Origin: Streptomyces sindenensis
GTDB lineage: Bacteria; Actinomycetota; Actinomycetes; Streptomycetales; Streptomycetaceae
NCBI RefSeq assembly: GCF_014649035.1
Contig: NZ_BMSG01000004.1
Coordinates: forward strand, 124,001-188,000
DNA: 64,000 bases
Reading direction: 5' to 3'
Of this stretch, positions 16,871 through 24,940 are shown piece after piece. The position numbers were made by a program, and so were the translations under genes. The first letter of the stretch is position 1. The number at the start of each line of letters is the position of its first letter. The notes beneath the pieces are model-generated. The model was not told the origin of the DNA. It worked only from the letters and a program-made list of their open reading frames with translations, and did no database searches.

Positions 16871-17440
16871 ATGACGAAGAACGCCAAGATAGGCGCCGCC
16901 CTGGTGGGGGGATACCTGCTGGGCCGCACGAAGAAGGCCAAACTCGCCCTGGGGTTCGGGATGTTCCTCGTCGGCAAGAAGTTCGACCTGGACCCGCGGC
17001 AGCTCGGCAGGACGCTGGCCAACTCTCCGGTCCTGGGGTCCCTGAACGACCAGGTGCGCAAGGAACTGGTGGACGCCACCAGGACCGCGGCCACCAAGGC
17101 CGTCACGCAGCGGGCCGGCAGCCTGGCCGACTCGCTCCAGCAGCGCACCCGGGCCCTTGAGTCGGGCCCCGAGGCCGACGAAGAGGAACCGGACGACGAC
17201 GACGGAGCCGGAGCGGACCGGGACGAAGGGGCTCCGGGCCGGAGTGAGAAGCGCAAGCGGGCCCCGCGCAAGACCGCTGCGTCCGGCTCCAAGCCCGCTT
17301 CGAAGAGCCGGTCCTCGTCGGGCGGCGGCCGGTCCGGGGGAGCGGGCAGGACCTCCGCCTCCGCGCGCAGGAGCACCGGTGCCGCACGCAAGACCGCCGC
17401 GTCCGGCGGCCGCAAGGCCCGGGGAGGCGACGATGCCTGA
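16871..17440 (+). CDS. gvpY: Gas vesicle cluster protein GvpY with basic repetitive tail
   Basis: A 189-residue protein at the fifth position of the gvpOAFGYZJLSK order. Residues 1-95 begin with a Gly-rich hydrophobic segment (MTKNAKIGAALVGGYLLGRT), then a helical region. Residues about 95-125 are acidic (ADEEEPDDDDGAGADRDE). Residues 127-189 are basic and low-complexity (SEKRKRAPRKTAASG, with RKTAASG occurring twice). The domain function is unknown; the name rests on synteny with Streptomyces gvp clusters. Its last 8 bases overlap the start of gvpZ. Confidence 0.72.
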   Translation: MTKNAKIGAALVGGYLLGRTKKAKLALGFGMFLVGKKFDLDPRQLGRTLANSPVLGSLNDQVRKELVDATRTAATKAVTQRAGSLADSLQQRTRALESGPEADEEEPDDDDGAGADRDEGAPGRSEKRKRAPRKTAASGSKPASKSRSSSGGGRSGGAGRTSASARRSTGAARKTAASGGRKARGGDDA

Positions 17441-18623
17441 ATCCACCCTCGGCAGCCTCAAGGACGACGTGGTCAAGAACCCGGCCACCGACCGCCTCAA
17501 GGAAGAACTGCAGAACTACGTGCGGGCCCGTGCCGAGCACGCGGTGACCCAACTGGGGCACCGTCTCGGCGACTCGGTGTCCAAGCTCGCGGAGCCGGGC
17601 GGCGGGGGCGGCGCCCTCAAGGGCCTGGCCAAGGGCGGCCAGGCTCTCGGCGAAGGCAAATCCCCCGGACAGGCCGCCCTGAGCGCGGGCGCCTCCCACC
17701 TCAAGGACACCGTCAAGGACAAGGTCAAGGGATGGTTCGGCAAGGGGCGCAAGTCCGGCGGGGGCACGTCCAAGAGCGTCACCATCGTGGAGGACATCGA
17801 CGTCGGTGTACCGGTCCGCGAGGCGTACGACCAGTGGAGCCAGTTCCAGGAGTTCAGCTCGTTCGCCAAGGGTGTCGTGAGCGTGGAGAAGGCCGACGAC
17901 ACCACCAGCAACTGGAAGGTGAAGGTCGCCAAGTCGACCCGCAGCTGGAAGGCGAACGTCACCGAGCAGGTGCCCGACGAACGCATCACCTGGACCACCG
18001 AAGGCGCCAAGGGCACCGTCAAGGGCGTGGTCACCTTCCACGCGATCACCGACGACCTGACCCGCGTCCTGCTGGTTCTCGAATACTTCCCCAAGGGGCT
18101 GTTCGAGAAGACCGGCAACATTTGGCGGGCCCAGGGCCGCCGCGCCCGGCTCGACCTCAAGCTCTACCGCAAGTTCATCATGATGCGCGGTGAGGCGACC
18201 GACAGCTGGCGCGGCGAGATCCGTGACGGAGAGGTCGTCGTCGGGCACGACGAGGCGCTCGAAGAGGAGGAGGCCCCGGACGACGAGGGCATCGAGCCCG
18301 ATGGGGACTCGCCCGACGACGCGTACGAGGACGGGCAGCCCCGCGACGAGGACGACGCCCCCGAGGACGACGGCTTCGAGGACGACGACCTCGCGTACGA
18401 GGACGAAGAGCCGCAGGACGAGGAGTTCGTCGACGAGGACGCCGAGGACGCCGAGGTCCTTGAGGACGACAAGCCGGTGGACGAGCTGGAGGAGCCGGCG
18501 GAGGAGTCCGCGGACGAGGACGCCGAGGAACAGTACGACGACGGAGCGGCAGACGACGAGACGGAGGAGGAGCCTCGGCCGGCCCGCCGCTCCCGACGCC
18601 GTACGGCCACCGCCGACCGGTGA
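17433..18623 (+). CDS. gvpZ: Gas vesicle cluster protein GvpZ, SRPBCC-like domain with long acidic tail
   Basis: A 396-residue protein starting at an ATG that overlaps the gvpY stop (ATGCCTGA), following GGGAGGC. Residues about 1-105 are a helical, Gly/Lys-rich region. Residues about 110-255 form an SRPBCC (START-like) domain: TIVEDIDVGVPVREAYDQWS at its start, VSVEKADDTTSNWKVKV, and WTTEGAKGTVKGVVTFH. Residues about 270-380 are dominated by Asp and Glu (EEEEAPDDEG onwards), then a short basic end. This matches the GvpZ position in Streptomyces clusters. The function is unknown; the acidic tail could interact with the basic tails of GvpA/GvpY. Confidence 0.75.
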   Translation: MPESTLGSLKDDVVKNPATDRLKEELQNYVRARAEHAVTQLGHRLGDSVSKLAEPGGGGGALKGLAKGGQALGEGKSPGQAALSAGASHLKDTVKDKVKGWFGKGRKSGGGTSKSVTIVEDIDVGVPVREAYDQWSQFQEFSSFAKGVVSVEKADDTTSNWKVKVAKSTRSWKANVTEQVPDERITWTTEGAKGTVKGVVTFHAITDDLTRVLLVLEYFPKGLFEKTGNIWRAQGRRARLDLKLYRKFIMMRGEATDSWRGEIRDGEVVVGHDEALEEEEAPDDEGIEPDGDSPDDAYEDGQPRDEDDAPEDDGFEDDDLAYEDEEPQDEEFVDEDAEDAEVLEDDKPVDELEEPAEESADEDAEEQYDDGAADDETEEEPRPARRSRRRTATADR

Positions 18624-18676
18624 CCGGGCTCGCGCACAGACCCGCACCGACACCCCACGGAAAGGCGTGAGACACC

Positions 18677-19132
18677 GTGTCCGAATCACTCGCCGGCCGT
18701 ATGCCGGCCCCGCCCCGGGGGGCCGGCCCGGCATACGGGCAGCAGGGCTCGTCGGCCAACCTCGCCGACATCCTGGAAAGGGTGCTGGACAAGGGCATCG
18801 TCATCGCCGGTGACATCCAGATCAATCTGCTCGACATCGAACTGCTCACCATCAAGCTCCGCCTGCTCGTCGCCTCCGTCGACAAGGCCAAGGAGATGGG
18901 CATCGACTGGTGGGAGCACGACCCCTCGCTCTCCTCACGGGCCCGCCCCGCGCAGGAGACCGGGAACCACCCCGCACGGGAGGCCGAGGCCGGCACCGGG
19001 AGGAACGCGCTGGCCGAGGAGAACGAGCAGCTGCGTGCCGAACTGGCCCGTCTACGGGCGGTCGCCGGGCTCCCGGGCTCCGCTGCGGCCGACGCCCAGG
19101 CGGCCCCCGCCGAAGAGGAGGAGCGACGATGA
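18677..19132 (+). CDS. gvpJ: Gas vesicle protein GvpJ (GvpA/J family)
   Basis: A 151-residue protein with a GvpA-like core between residues about 28 and 80 (LADILERVLDKGIVIAGDIQ, then INLLDIELLTIKLRLLVASVDKA), and WWEHDPSLS after it, as in GvpJ. The remaining half is a coiled-coil-prone segment (LAEENEQLRAELARLRA) and an acidic end. GvpJ is a minor GvpA-related wall or nucleation protein. It starts at a GTG; the ribosome site is weak. Its stop overlaps the start of gvpL by four bases (ATGA). Confidence 0.9.
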   Translation: MSESLAGRMPAPPRGAGPAYGQQGSSANLADILERVLDKGIVIAGDIQINLLDIELLTIKLRLLVASVDKAKEMGIDWWEHDPSLSSRARPAQETGNHPAREAEAGTGRNALAEENEQLRAELARLRAVAGLPGSAAADAQAAPAEEEERR

Positions 19133-19977
19133 ACACCGGACCGCACGCATCCGTCGGCGCCCCGGGCGGGGGCATCGGGGAGATGAGCTACGTCTACGCG
19201 GTCGGCCGCGCGGGTCCCGCCCTGGACGGCCTTGCCGCCCGGCTGCCGGGCGTGGACGGCCGGCCCCTGCGCCCCGTGGAAGGGGGCGGGCTGTGCGCAC
19301 TCGTCTCCGGCGTGCCGTCGGACACGTTCAGCGAGCAGGGCCTGACCGCGCAGATGGAGGATCTGGACCGGCTCGAAGCCGTGGCCCGGGCTCACCACGC
19401 GGTGGTGGACGCCGCGTTCGCGGAGACCTCGGTGCTGCCGATGCGGCTGGCCACGGTCTATCTGGACGATGCCCGGGTGGCCGACATGCTGGTCAGGCAG
19501 CGCAGTGAATTCCGGGAGCTGTTGGTCCGTCTGGAGGGCCATGTGGAGCTGGGGGTGAAGGTCTACGCCGATCCCCGTACGGCCGCCGCGCCGGCCCCGG
19601 CCACCGTGACGCCGTCGGGTGCCGGGGCGGGCCGCGCCTATCTCCGGCAGCGGCAGGCACAGCAGCGCGACAGCCAGGACGCCTACCGGACGGCGTCCGA
19701 ACTGGCCGCCCGTGCCGCGCGACTGGCGGAGGGAGTGGCCGCCTCACGGGCGGTGCACCGCCCGCAGCAGGGGCAGCTGGCCTCCCGGCCCGGGGTGAAC
19801 GTCGTCAACGAGGCCTATCTCGTCCCCCGGGAGCACACGGAGCGGCTCCGCCGGGAGCTCTCCGCACTGGCCGAGGACGTACCCGGGGTGGCGGTCGAGG
19901 TGACGGGACCGTGGGCGCCCTACTCCTTCGCGACCGCGGTCACGGCGGAGGGCGCGGACGGCGGTGGCCCACGGTGA
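19129..19977 (+). CDS. gvpL: Gas vesicle protein GvpL (GvpL/GvpF family)
   Basis: A 282-residue second member of the GvpL/F family. Landmarks are MSYVYAVGRAGPAL near residue 20, the central VLPMRLATVYLDD near 105 and the final VTGPWAPYSFA near 263. An alanine/glutamine-rich linker of about 40 residues in the middle distinguishes it from GvpF. The ATG follows GAGGAGGAG and overlaps the gvpJ stop, so its translation is coupled. The name follows the conserved order J-L-S-K. Confidence 0.9.
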   Translation: MNTGPHASVGAPGGGIGEMSYVYAVGRAGPALDGLAARLPGVDGRPLRPVEGGGLCALVSGVPSDTFSEQGLTAQMEDLDRLEAVARAHHAVVDAAFAETSVLPMRLATVYLDDARVADMLVRQRSEFRELLVRLEGHVELGVKVYADPRTAAAPAPATVTPSGAGAGRAYLRQRQAQQRDSQDAYRTASELAARAARLAEGVAASRAVHRPQQGQLASRPGVNVVNEAYLVPREHTERLRRELSALAEDVPGVAVEVTGPWAPYSFATAVTAEGADGGGPR

Positions 19978-20186
19978 GCACGGACGTCATCGGCGGCGTT
20001 CTCGGTGAGAGCGAGCCCCGGGGCGGCCCGCCCGTCGCCCTGATCGACCTCCTGGACCGCCTGCTGAACGGCGGGGCCGTGCTCACCGGGGACCTCGTCC
20101 TGTCCATCGCCGACGTGGACCTCGTCCACATCAACCTGCGAGCGGTGATCCGGTCGATCACCGGTGAGGAGCCGGGGCCGTGGTGA
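19974..20186 (+). CDS. gvpS: Gas vesicle protein GvpS (short GvpA/J-family member)
   Basis: A 70-residue protein starting at GTG with a 4-base overlap (GTGA) with the gvpL stop. It contains a compact GvpA-like core: PVALIDLLDRLLNGGAVLTG followed by DLVLSIADVDLVHINLRAVI. The short length, lack of a tail and position between gvpL and gvpK identify GvpS, a minor GvpA paralogue. A longer in-frame reading upstream overlaps gvpL and was rejected because of the coupled GTG. Confidence 0.88.
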   Translation: MSTDVIGGVLGESEPRGGPPVALIDLLDRLLNGGAVLTGDLVLSIADVDLVHINLRAVIRSITGEEPGPW

Positions 20187-20242
20187 GGCCGTTGACCGGT
20201 GACACACCCCGCCCGGCCCACCCCGGGAAGGAGGGGGACCCG

Positions 20243-20653
20243 ATGACCGAGGACGACCGAGCACGAGGCCCGGCGGGCGCGTCTGCCCTTGCGGCCGAGG
20301 AGGTGGCACGAGCGGCGGCGCAGGCGTTCGGGCTCAGCCCCGCGCAACCGGACGACCACCACGCCTCGGCGGCGGCCCAGCGCCTGCACACCGATCCGGA
20401 GACCGTGGAACGGGACCTCGTCAAGCTGGTGCTCACCATCGTCGAACTGCTTCGCCAGCTCATGGAGCGCACCGCGATCCACCGCGTCGACCAGGGCGAC
20501 CTGAGCGAACTCCAGGAAGAGCGGATCGGGATGACGCTGATGATCCTGCACGAACGCATGACGGAGCTGTGCGACCGCTACGACCTGACGATGGACGACC
20601 TCAATCTCGACCTCGGGCCGCTCGGCTCACTGCTGCCGCACAACGGTGCCTGA
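20243..20653 (+). CDS. gvpK: Gas vesicle protein GvpK
   Basis: A 136-residue protein beginning MTEDDRARGPAG after AAGGAGGGGGACCCG, a strong ribosome site that decides this start over an in-frame GTG at 20180. The family core is visible: DPETVERDLVKLVLTIVELLRQLMERTAIHRV and LCDRYDLTMDDLNLDLGPLG. GvpK is a conserved accessory protein of gas-vesicle formation and closes the named gvp series. It is followed 49 bases later by an Ala/Lys-rich gene. Confidence 0.92.
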   Translation: MTEDDRARGPAGASALAAEEVARAAAQAFGLSPAQPDDHHASAAAQRLHTDPETVERDLVKLVLTIVELLRQLMERTAIHRVDQGDLSELQEERIGMTLMILHERMTELCDRYDLTMDDLNLDLGPLGSLLPHNGA

Positions 20654-20702
20654 ACGGCTCGGACCCAGGTTTCATCACACGACGCAAGGCAAGGAGGAGG
20701 CC

Positions 20703-21203
20703 ATGACCACTGACGACAAGGACGCAAAGAACTCCACCCCGAGCAAGGGGAGGACCGCCACCGCCCGCAAGTCGGCCGCGACTGCCCGTAAGTCGGCCGC
20801 CTCGGCCCGCGAGACGGCCGACGCCACCGCGGAGAAGGCCGGCGAGCAGGCCGACGCGAAGGCCGGAGAGGCGCGGTCCGCGGCCGAGGGCGCCAAGGGC
20901 GCGGCCGGGAGTGCCAAGGGCGCGGCTTCGGACAGCGCGTCGGCGGCCGGTGAGACCACTCGGCGTGTCGGCCGTGCCGCTGCCGCCGGTTTCCAGAGCG
21001 GGCAGCAGGCCGTGACCGCCAACGCGGCCAAGGCCGCGAGCGCGGCCACCACGGCGTGGGCGGTCGTCAAGCACCGGAAGGCGGTCGCCGCCGGAGCCGC
21101 GGCGGGTGTGGCCGGAGTGGCCGGAGCGGCGTTCGCCATCGGCCGTTCGACCGCGAAGCCTCCGACGGGCCCGCTGACCCGACTGGCGCGCGGCCGGATC
21201 TGA
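20703..21203 (+). CDS. Ala/Lys-rich histone-H1-like protein at the end of the gvp cluster
   Basis: A 166-residue low-complexity protein (Ala about one third). Residues about 15-36 carry repeats of the form ARK-S/T-AA (TARKSAATARKSAASARETA), resembling the basic tails of histone H1-like and HU-like proteins. Residues about 36-85 are an Ala/Glu/Gly heptad-like helix. A hydrophobic Ala/Gly/Val segment (AVAAGAAAGVAGVAGAAFAIG) near residues 127-147 could span or touch a membrane. The ATG follows AAGGAGGAGG. It is downstream of gvpK and before the terminator, so it belongs to the same transcript. I cannot assign a function; a role as vesicle or nucleoid-associated accessory protein is speculation. 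Confidence 0.7.
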   Translation: MTTDDKDAKNSTPSKGRTATARKSAATARKSAASARETADATAEKAGEQADAKAGEARSAAEGAKGAAGSAKGAASDSASAAGETTRRVGRAAAAGFQSGQQAVTANAAKAASAATTAWAVVKHRKAVAAGAAAGVAGVAGAAFAIGRSTAKPPTGPLTRLARGRI

Positions 21204-21225
21204 CAGCGAGAACGGAAGAACGCCG

Positions 21226-21296
21226 GGCAGGGGCCTGGACGTGGGGCGGGGCCGGAGAGATCTTCTCCGGCCCCGCCCCACGTCCAGGCCCCTGCC
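21226..21296 (+). terminator. Very strong hairpin terminator of the gvp operon
   Basis: A perfect 33-bp inverted repeat (21226-21258 and 21264-21296) enclosing a 5-nt loop (GATCT), 22 bases after the last gene of the gvp block. Left arm starts GGCAGGGGCCTGGACGTG. A short T-rich segment (CTCTTTC) follows. No other hairpin in the window is as long and perfect. Confidence 0.9.
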
Positions 21297-21330
21297 TCTT
21301 TCCCGTCCGGCCTGTCTCCCGACCCTGGAT

Positions 21331-21346
21331 TCGAACGAATATGCGA
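21331..21346 (+). promoter_or_regulatory. Probable LexA (SOS) box of dnaE2
   Basis: TCGAACGAATATGCGA fits the actinobacterial LexA consensus TCGAAC-N4-GTTCGA at 10 of 12 specified positions, with one perfect half-site. A possible -10 hexamer TAGAGT is at 21356-21361. It lies 94 bases upstream of the dnaE2 start, as expected for damage-induced mutasome genes. Confidence 0.6.
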
Positions 21347-21369
21347 ACATGGGGTTAGAGTGCTTCTTC

Positions 21370-21393
21370 CTCATCCCGATGAATCGGGATGAG
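21370..21393. promoter_or_regulatory. 24-bp near-perfect palindrome in the dnaE2 leader
   Basis: CTCATCCCGAT-GA-ATCGGGATGAG: 11-bp perfect arms separated by two bases, located between the putative promoter and the dnaE2 ribosome binding site. The 2-base gap makes an RNA hairpin strained, so a dimeric DNA-binding protein site is as likely. Confidence 0.6.
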
Positions 21394-21439
21394 AGGGCAA
21401 AGATCCGAAAAGAGGGGTCATGAGCAACAGGAGGTGTGT

Positions 21440-24400
21440 ATGTCGTTTACGCACCTCCATGCCGCGAGCGGCTACTCGCTGCGCTACGGGGCCAGTCACC
21501 CGTCCGCGCTGGCCGAGCGGGCCGCCGAGCGGGGCCTCGACGCCCTGGCGCTGACCGACCGGGACTCCCTGGCGGGCGCGGTGCGCTTCGCCAAGGCGTG
21601 TGCGGAGGCCGGGATCCGGCCGCTGTTCGGCGTCGATCTGGCGGTGCCCGGCATGCCGGCGTCCGGCCCCGGGCCGGTGAAACGGCAGCGGACCGCTCCC
21701 TCCCGGGGCGGTGCGTTCGTCGCCGAGGCACCGCAGCGCGCGGTGTTCCTGGCCCGCACCGAACGCGGCTGGGCCGAGCTGTGCCGACTGGTGACGGCGG
21801 CGTCGGACCAGGGCGTCACCTGGGAGGACCTGTCCTGTCCGGACGACGAGCTGTTCGTCCTCCTCGGGGCGGACTCCGAGGTGGGGCAGGCGCTGGCCTC
21901 GGGGCGGCCGGACCGGGCCGCGACCCTGCTGGGCCCTTGGCGGACCCGGTTCGGCGGGTCGTTGCGGATCGCGACGTCCTGGCACGGGCGGTCCGGCACC
22001 GGCCCGGGATCGCTGCGGCTGGCCGCCCGCATGCTGGGCTTCGCCACCGAACAGCAGGTGACCCCGGTGCTCACCAACGCCGTGCGCTACGCCGACCCGG
22101 ACCGGGGCGAGGTCGCCGACATCCTGGACTCCGCCCGCCTCCTGGTGCCGATCGACGCCCGTGACGCGTCCCGGCTCGACACCGGGCAGCGGTGGCTGAA
22201 GGACACCGGGGAGATGGAACGGATCGCCGGACGGATCGTGGAGGCCGCGGGCGGCCGGGGCGAGGACGCGCGGCGGCTGCTCGCGGCCACCGAGGAGACG
22301 GCCGAGGCCTGCGTGGTCGATCCGGGCGGCGCGTTCGGACTCGGCCGGCTGAACCTTCCCGAGCCCGAGCTCGTCGGCGCGAGCGCCGATACGGCGGACC
22401 GGGCGCTCGCGGACCGGTGCGCGGCGGGCATGCTCGGCCGCGGCTACCACCGGGAGGGAGAGCGCTGGGACCGGCTGGAGGACGAGTTGCGGATCATCGC
22501 CGGACACGGCTTCGCCGGATACTTCCTGACCGTCGCCGAGGTCGCGGCACAGGCCCGGCGGCTCGGCGTCCGGGTCGCCGCGCGCGGCTCGGGAGTGGGC
22601 TCGCTGGTCACGCATCTGCTGGGGATCAGCCCGGTCGACCCGGTGGCGCACGGCCTGGTGATGGAGCGCTTCCTGTCCGAGCACCGCTCGGCCCTGCCCG
22701 ACATCGACCTGGACGTCGAGTCCGCCCGCCGCCTGGAGGTCTACCAAGCGGTACGGGAGCGGTTCGGGGCCGACCGGGTGGCGACGCTCGCCGTCTACAA
22801 GACCTACCGGGCGCGCGGGGCGATCGAGGTCGTGGCCCGCGCCCGCGGCATGGCCCCGGACCGGGCGGCCCGGCTGGGCAAGGCGTTCCCGCACATCCGG
22901 GCCAAGGACGTGCGGGCCGCCCTCGCCGAGCTGCCGGAGCTGCGCGAGGTCGCCGCCGAGGACCACGGGCGGCTCTGGGAGCTGGTGGAGGCGCTCGACG
23001 AGCTGCCGTTCGAGGCGGCGATGCACCCGTGCGGGCTGCTCGTCTCCGACGCGGCGCTGGGACGGCGTACCCCGATGGCGCCGACCACCGTGGAGAACAT
23101 CGCCATGTCCCAGTTCGACAAGGAGGACATCGAGGACACCGGACACCCGAAGATCGACGTCATCGGTGTACGGATGCAGTCGGCGCTCGCCCACGCGGCC
23201 GCCGAGATCGAACGCGTCACCGGCGAACCCGTCGACCTGGACGATCCCGCACAGGTGCCGCCGGACGACCCGGCGACGTACGACCTGATCTCCTCCGGGG
23301 ACACGCTGGGCACCTTCCAGCTGGAGAGTCCCGGACAGCGGGAGCTGGTGCGGAACCTGCGGCCGCGGTCGTTCGGCGACCTGGCGCTCGACATCAGCCT
23401 GTTCCGGCCCGGACCGGTCGCGGCCGCCATGGTGGAACCGTTGCTCAAGGCCAGGGAGAGCGGGGGCGGAACCCGTTACGCGCACCGTGACCTGAGGCCG
23501 ATCCTGGCGGAGACCGAGGGGCAGGTGGTCTACCACGAGCAGGTGATCCAGATCATGGCGACGATGACCGGCTGCGACCGGGGCATGGCGGACGAGGCCC
23601 GCCGCGCCCTGTCCGTCCCCGAGCGGCAGGGCCGGGTCCGCGCATGGTTCGCCGATCAGGCCCGCGGGCGCGGTTACCCGGTCCAGGTCGTGCGGGACGT
23701 GTGGAAGACCCTGGAGAACTTCGGCAGCTTCGGCTTCGCCAAGGCGCACGCCGCGGCCTTCGCGCAGCCCGCCTACCAGTCGAGCTGGCTCAAGGCCCAC
23801 CGGATGGCGGCCCTGCTCGCCGGGCTGCTCACGCACGACCCGGGGATGTACCACAAGCGGGTCCTGGCCGCGGACGCCCGGCGCCACGGGGTGCCGCTGC
23901 TGCTGCCCGACGTCAACCGGTCCCAGGTCGCACACATAATCGAACTGGTGTCTGGTAAATGGGGGGTGCGGATCGGTCTCGCGCAGGTGCGCGGCATCAC
24001 CGAGGCCGAGAGCGGACGCATCGCGGCCGGGCAGCCGTACGCCTCGGTCGAGGACTTCTGGCAGCGCGCCCGGCCCAGCCGCCCGCTGGCCGAACGCCTC
24101 GCCCGGGTAGGCGCGTTGAGCGCGTTCGGGGCCCGCCGCGAGCTGCTGCTGAAGATCGCCGAGCTGCACCGCGCGGGGCGCGGAGCGGGCGGATCCGCCG
24201 CCGGCCAGCTCCCCATGGCGGAGGTGGGGAGTGCACAGGACGCGGGCGGTGCGGAGAACGCACCCGGGGTGGAGGACGACAGCGCGGCCGACGCCGTCAC
24301 GGGCCTGCCGGCCATGGACGCGTCCGAACAGCTCGCCGCCGAACTCGACGTACTCGGCATGGACATCTCCCACCACCTCCTCGACGAGCACCGCTCCCTG

Positions 24401-24940
24401 CTCGCCGCCATCGGGGCGACCCCCGCCGCCGAGCTGGCGGGCCTGCGGCACGGCTCCACCGTGCTCGTCGCCGGCGTCAAGGTCGCTACCCAGACCCCGC
24501 CGATCCGCTCCGGCAAGCGCGTCATCTTCGCCACCCTGGACGACCCCACCGGCCTGTCCGACCTGGCGTTCTTCGAGGACAGCCACGGGCGGTGCGCCCA
24601 TACGGTGTTCCACAGCAGCCTGCTGCTCGTCCGCGGCACCCTCGCCCGCCGTCCGCCGCGCGCCTTCAGCATCACCGGCACGGCCGCCTGGAACCTGGCC
24701 GAGCTGATCGACCTGTACCGCGAGGGCGGCCCCGCCGCCGTGGCCGACCGGCTCACCCGCGCCGAGTCCACCCCGCGCCGGGCCGTGCCGCGCCGCACCC
24801 TCACCCAGCCCAACGGGTACGCCCTGCACCCCTGGGCCGACCTCCAGCCGCCCGGCGCACCCGCCTCCGCGACCCTGCCCGCCCTCGACGCGCTGGACGG
24901 ACGGTCCTTCCACCACGCGAGCCCCGGAAGCGCGGGGTGA
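21440..24940 (+). CDS. dnaE2: Error-prone DNA polymerase III alpha subunit, DnaE2 type
   Basis: A 1166-residue DnaE-family polymerase. The N-terminal PHP domain starts FTHLHAASGYSLRYG, with His5 and His7 as metal-ligand candidates. The catalytic aspartates are visible: Asp421 and Asp423 in PDIDLD, and Asp573 in KIDVIG. A C-terminal OB-fold-like part (VLVAGVKVATQTPPIRSGKR) is near residue 1015. DnaE2 lacks a clamp-tightening beta-tail compared with the replicative DnaE1 and works in translesion synthesis with ImuA'/ImuB. The ATG follows CAGGAGGT. A likely LexA box is upstream, and the next gene, overlapping by 4 bases, is an ImuB-like protein. The reverse strand has a long spurious frame. Confidence 0.93.
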   Translation: MSFTHLHAASGYSLRYGASHPSALAERAAERGLDALALTDRDSLAGAVRFAKACAEAGIRPLFGVDLAVPGMPASGPGPVKRQRTAPSRGGAFVAEAPQRAVFLARTERGWAELCRLVTAASDQGVTWEDLSCPDDELFVLLGADSEVGQALASGRPDRAATLLGPWRTRFGGSLRIATSWHGRSGTGPGSLRLAARMLGFATEQQVTPVLTNAVRYADPDRGEVADILDSARLLVPIDARDASRLDTGQRWLKDTGEMERIAGRIVEAAGGRGEDARRLLAATEETAEACVVDPGGAFGLGRLNLPEPELVGASADTADRALADRCAAGMLGRGYHREGERWDRLEDELRIIAGHGFAGYFLTVAEVAAQARRLGVRVAARGSGVGSLVTHLLGISPVDPVAHGLVMERFLSEHRSALPDIDLDVESARRLEVYQAVRERFGADRVATLAVYKTYRARGAIEVVARARGMAPDRAARLGKAFPHIRAKDVRAALAELPELREVAAEDHGRLWELVEALDELPFEAAMHPCGLLVSDAALGRRTPMAPTTVENIAMSQFDKEDIEDTGHPKIDVIGVRMQSALAHAAAEIERVTGEPVDLDDPAQVPPDDPATYDLISSGDTLGTFQLESPGQRELVRNLRPRSFGDLALDISLFRPGPVAAAMVEPLLKARESGGGTRYAHRDLRPILAETEGQVVYHEQVIQIMATMTGCDRGMADEARRALSVPERQGRVRAWFADQARGRGYPVQVVRDVWKTLENFGSFGFAKAHAAAFAQPAYQSSWLKAHRMAALLAGLLTHDPGMYHKRVLAADARRHGVPLLLPDVNRSQVAHIIELVSGKWGVRIGLAQVRGITEAESGRIAAGQPYASVEDFWQRARPSRPLAERLARVGALSAFGARRELLLKIAELHRAGRGAGGSAAGQLPMAEVGSAQDAGGAENAPGVEDDSAADAVTGLPAMDASEQLAAELDVLGMDISHHLLDEHRSLLAAIGATPAAELAGLRHGSTVLVAGVKVATQTPPIRSGKRVIFATLDDPTGLSDLAFFEDSHGRCAHTVFHSSLLLVRGTLARRPPRAFSITGTAAWNLAELIDLYREGGPAAVADRLTRAESTPRRAVPRRTLTQPNGYALHPWADLQPPGAPASATLPALDALDGRSFHHASPGSAG

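Noticed and set aside
21310..21345. tRNA-like T-loop (TTCGAATCC on the minus strand)
   Set aside because: The flanking bases cannot form the five-pair T stem and no acceptor or anticodon arms are present; the sequence is better explained as a LexA-like box.
21371..24916. Minus-strand open frame of 1181 codons opposite dnaE2
   Set aside because: It mirrors the GC third-position pattern of dnaE2, has no ribosome binding site or family motif, and consists of Arg/Gly/Ala-rich sequence; an antisense shadow.
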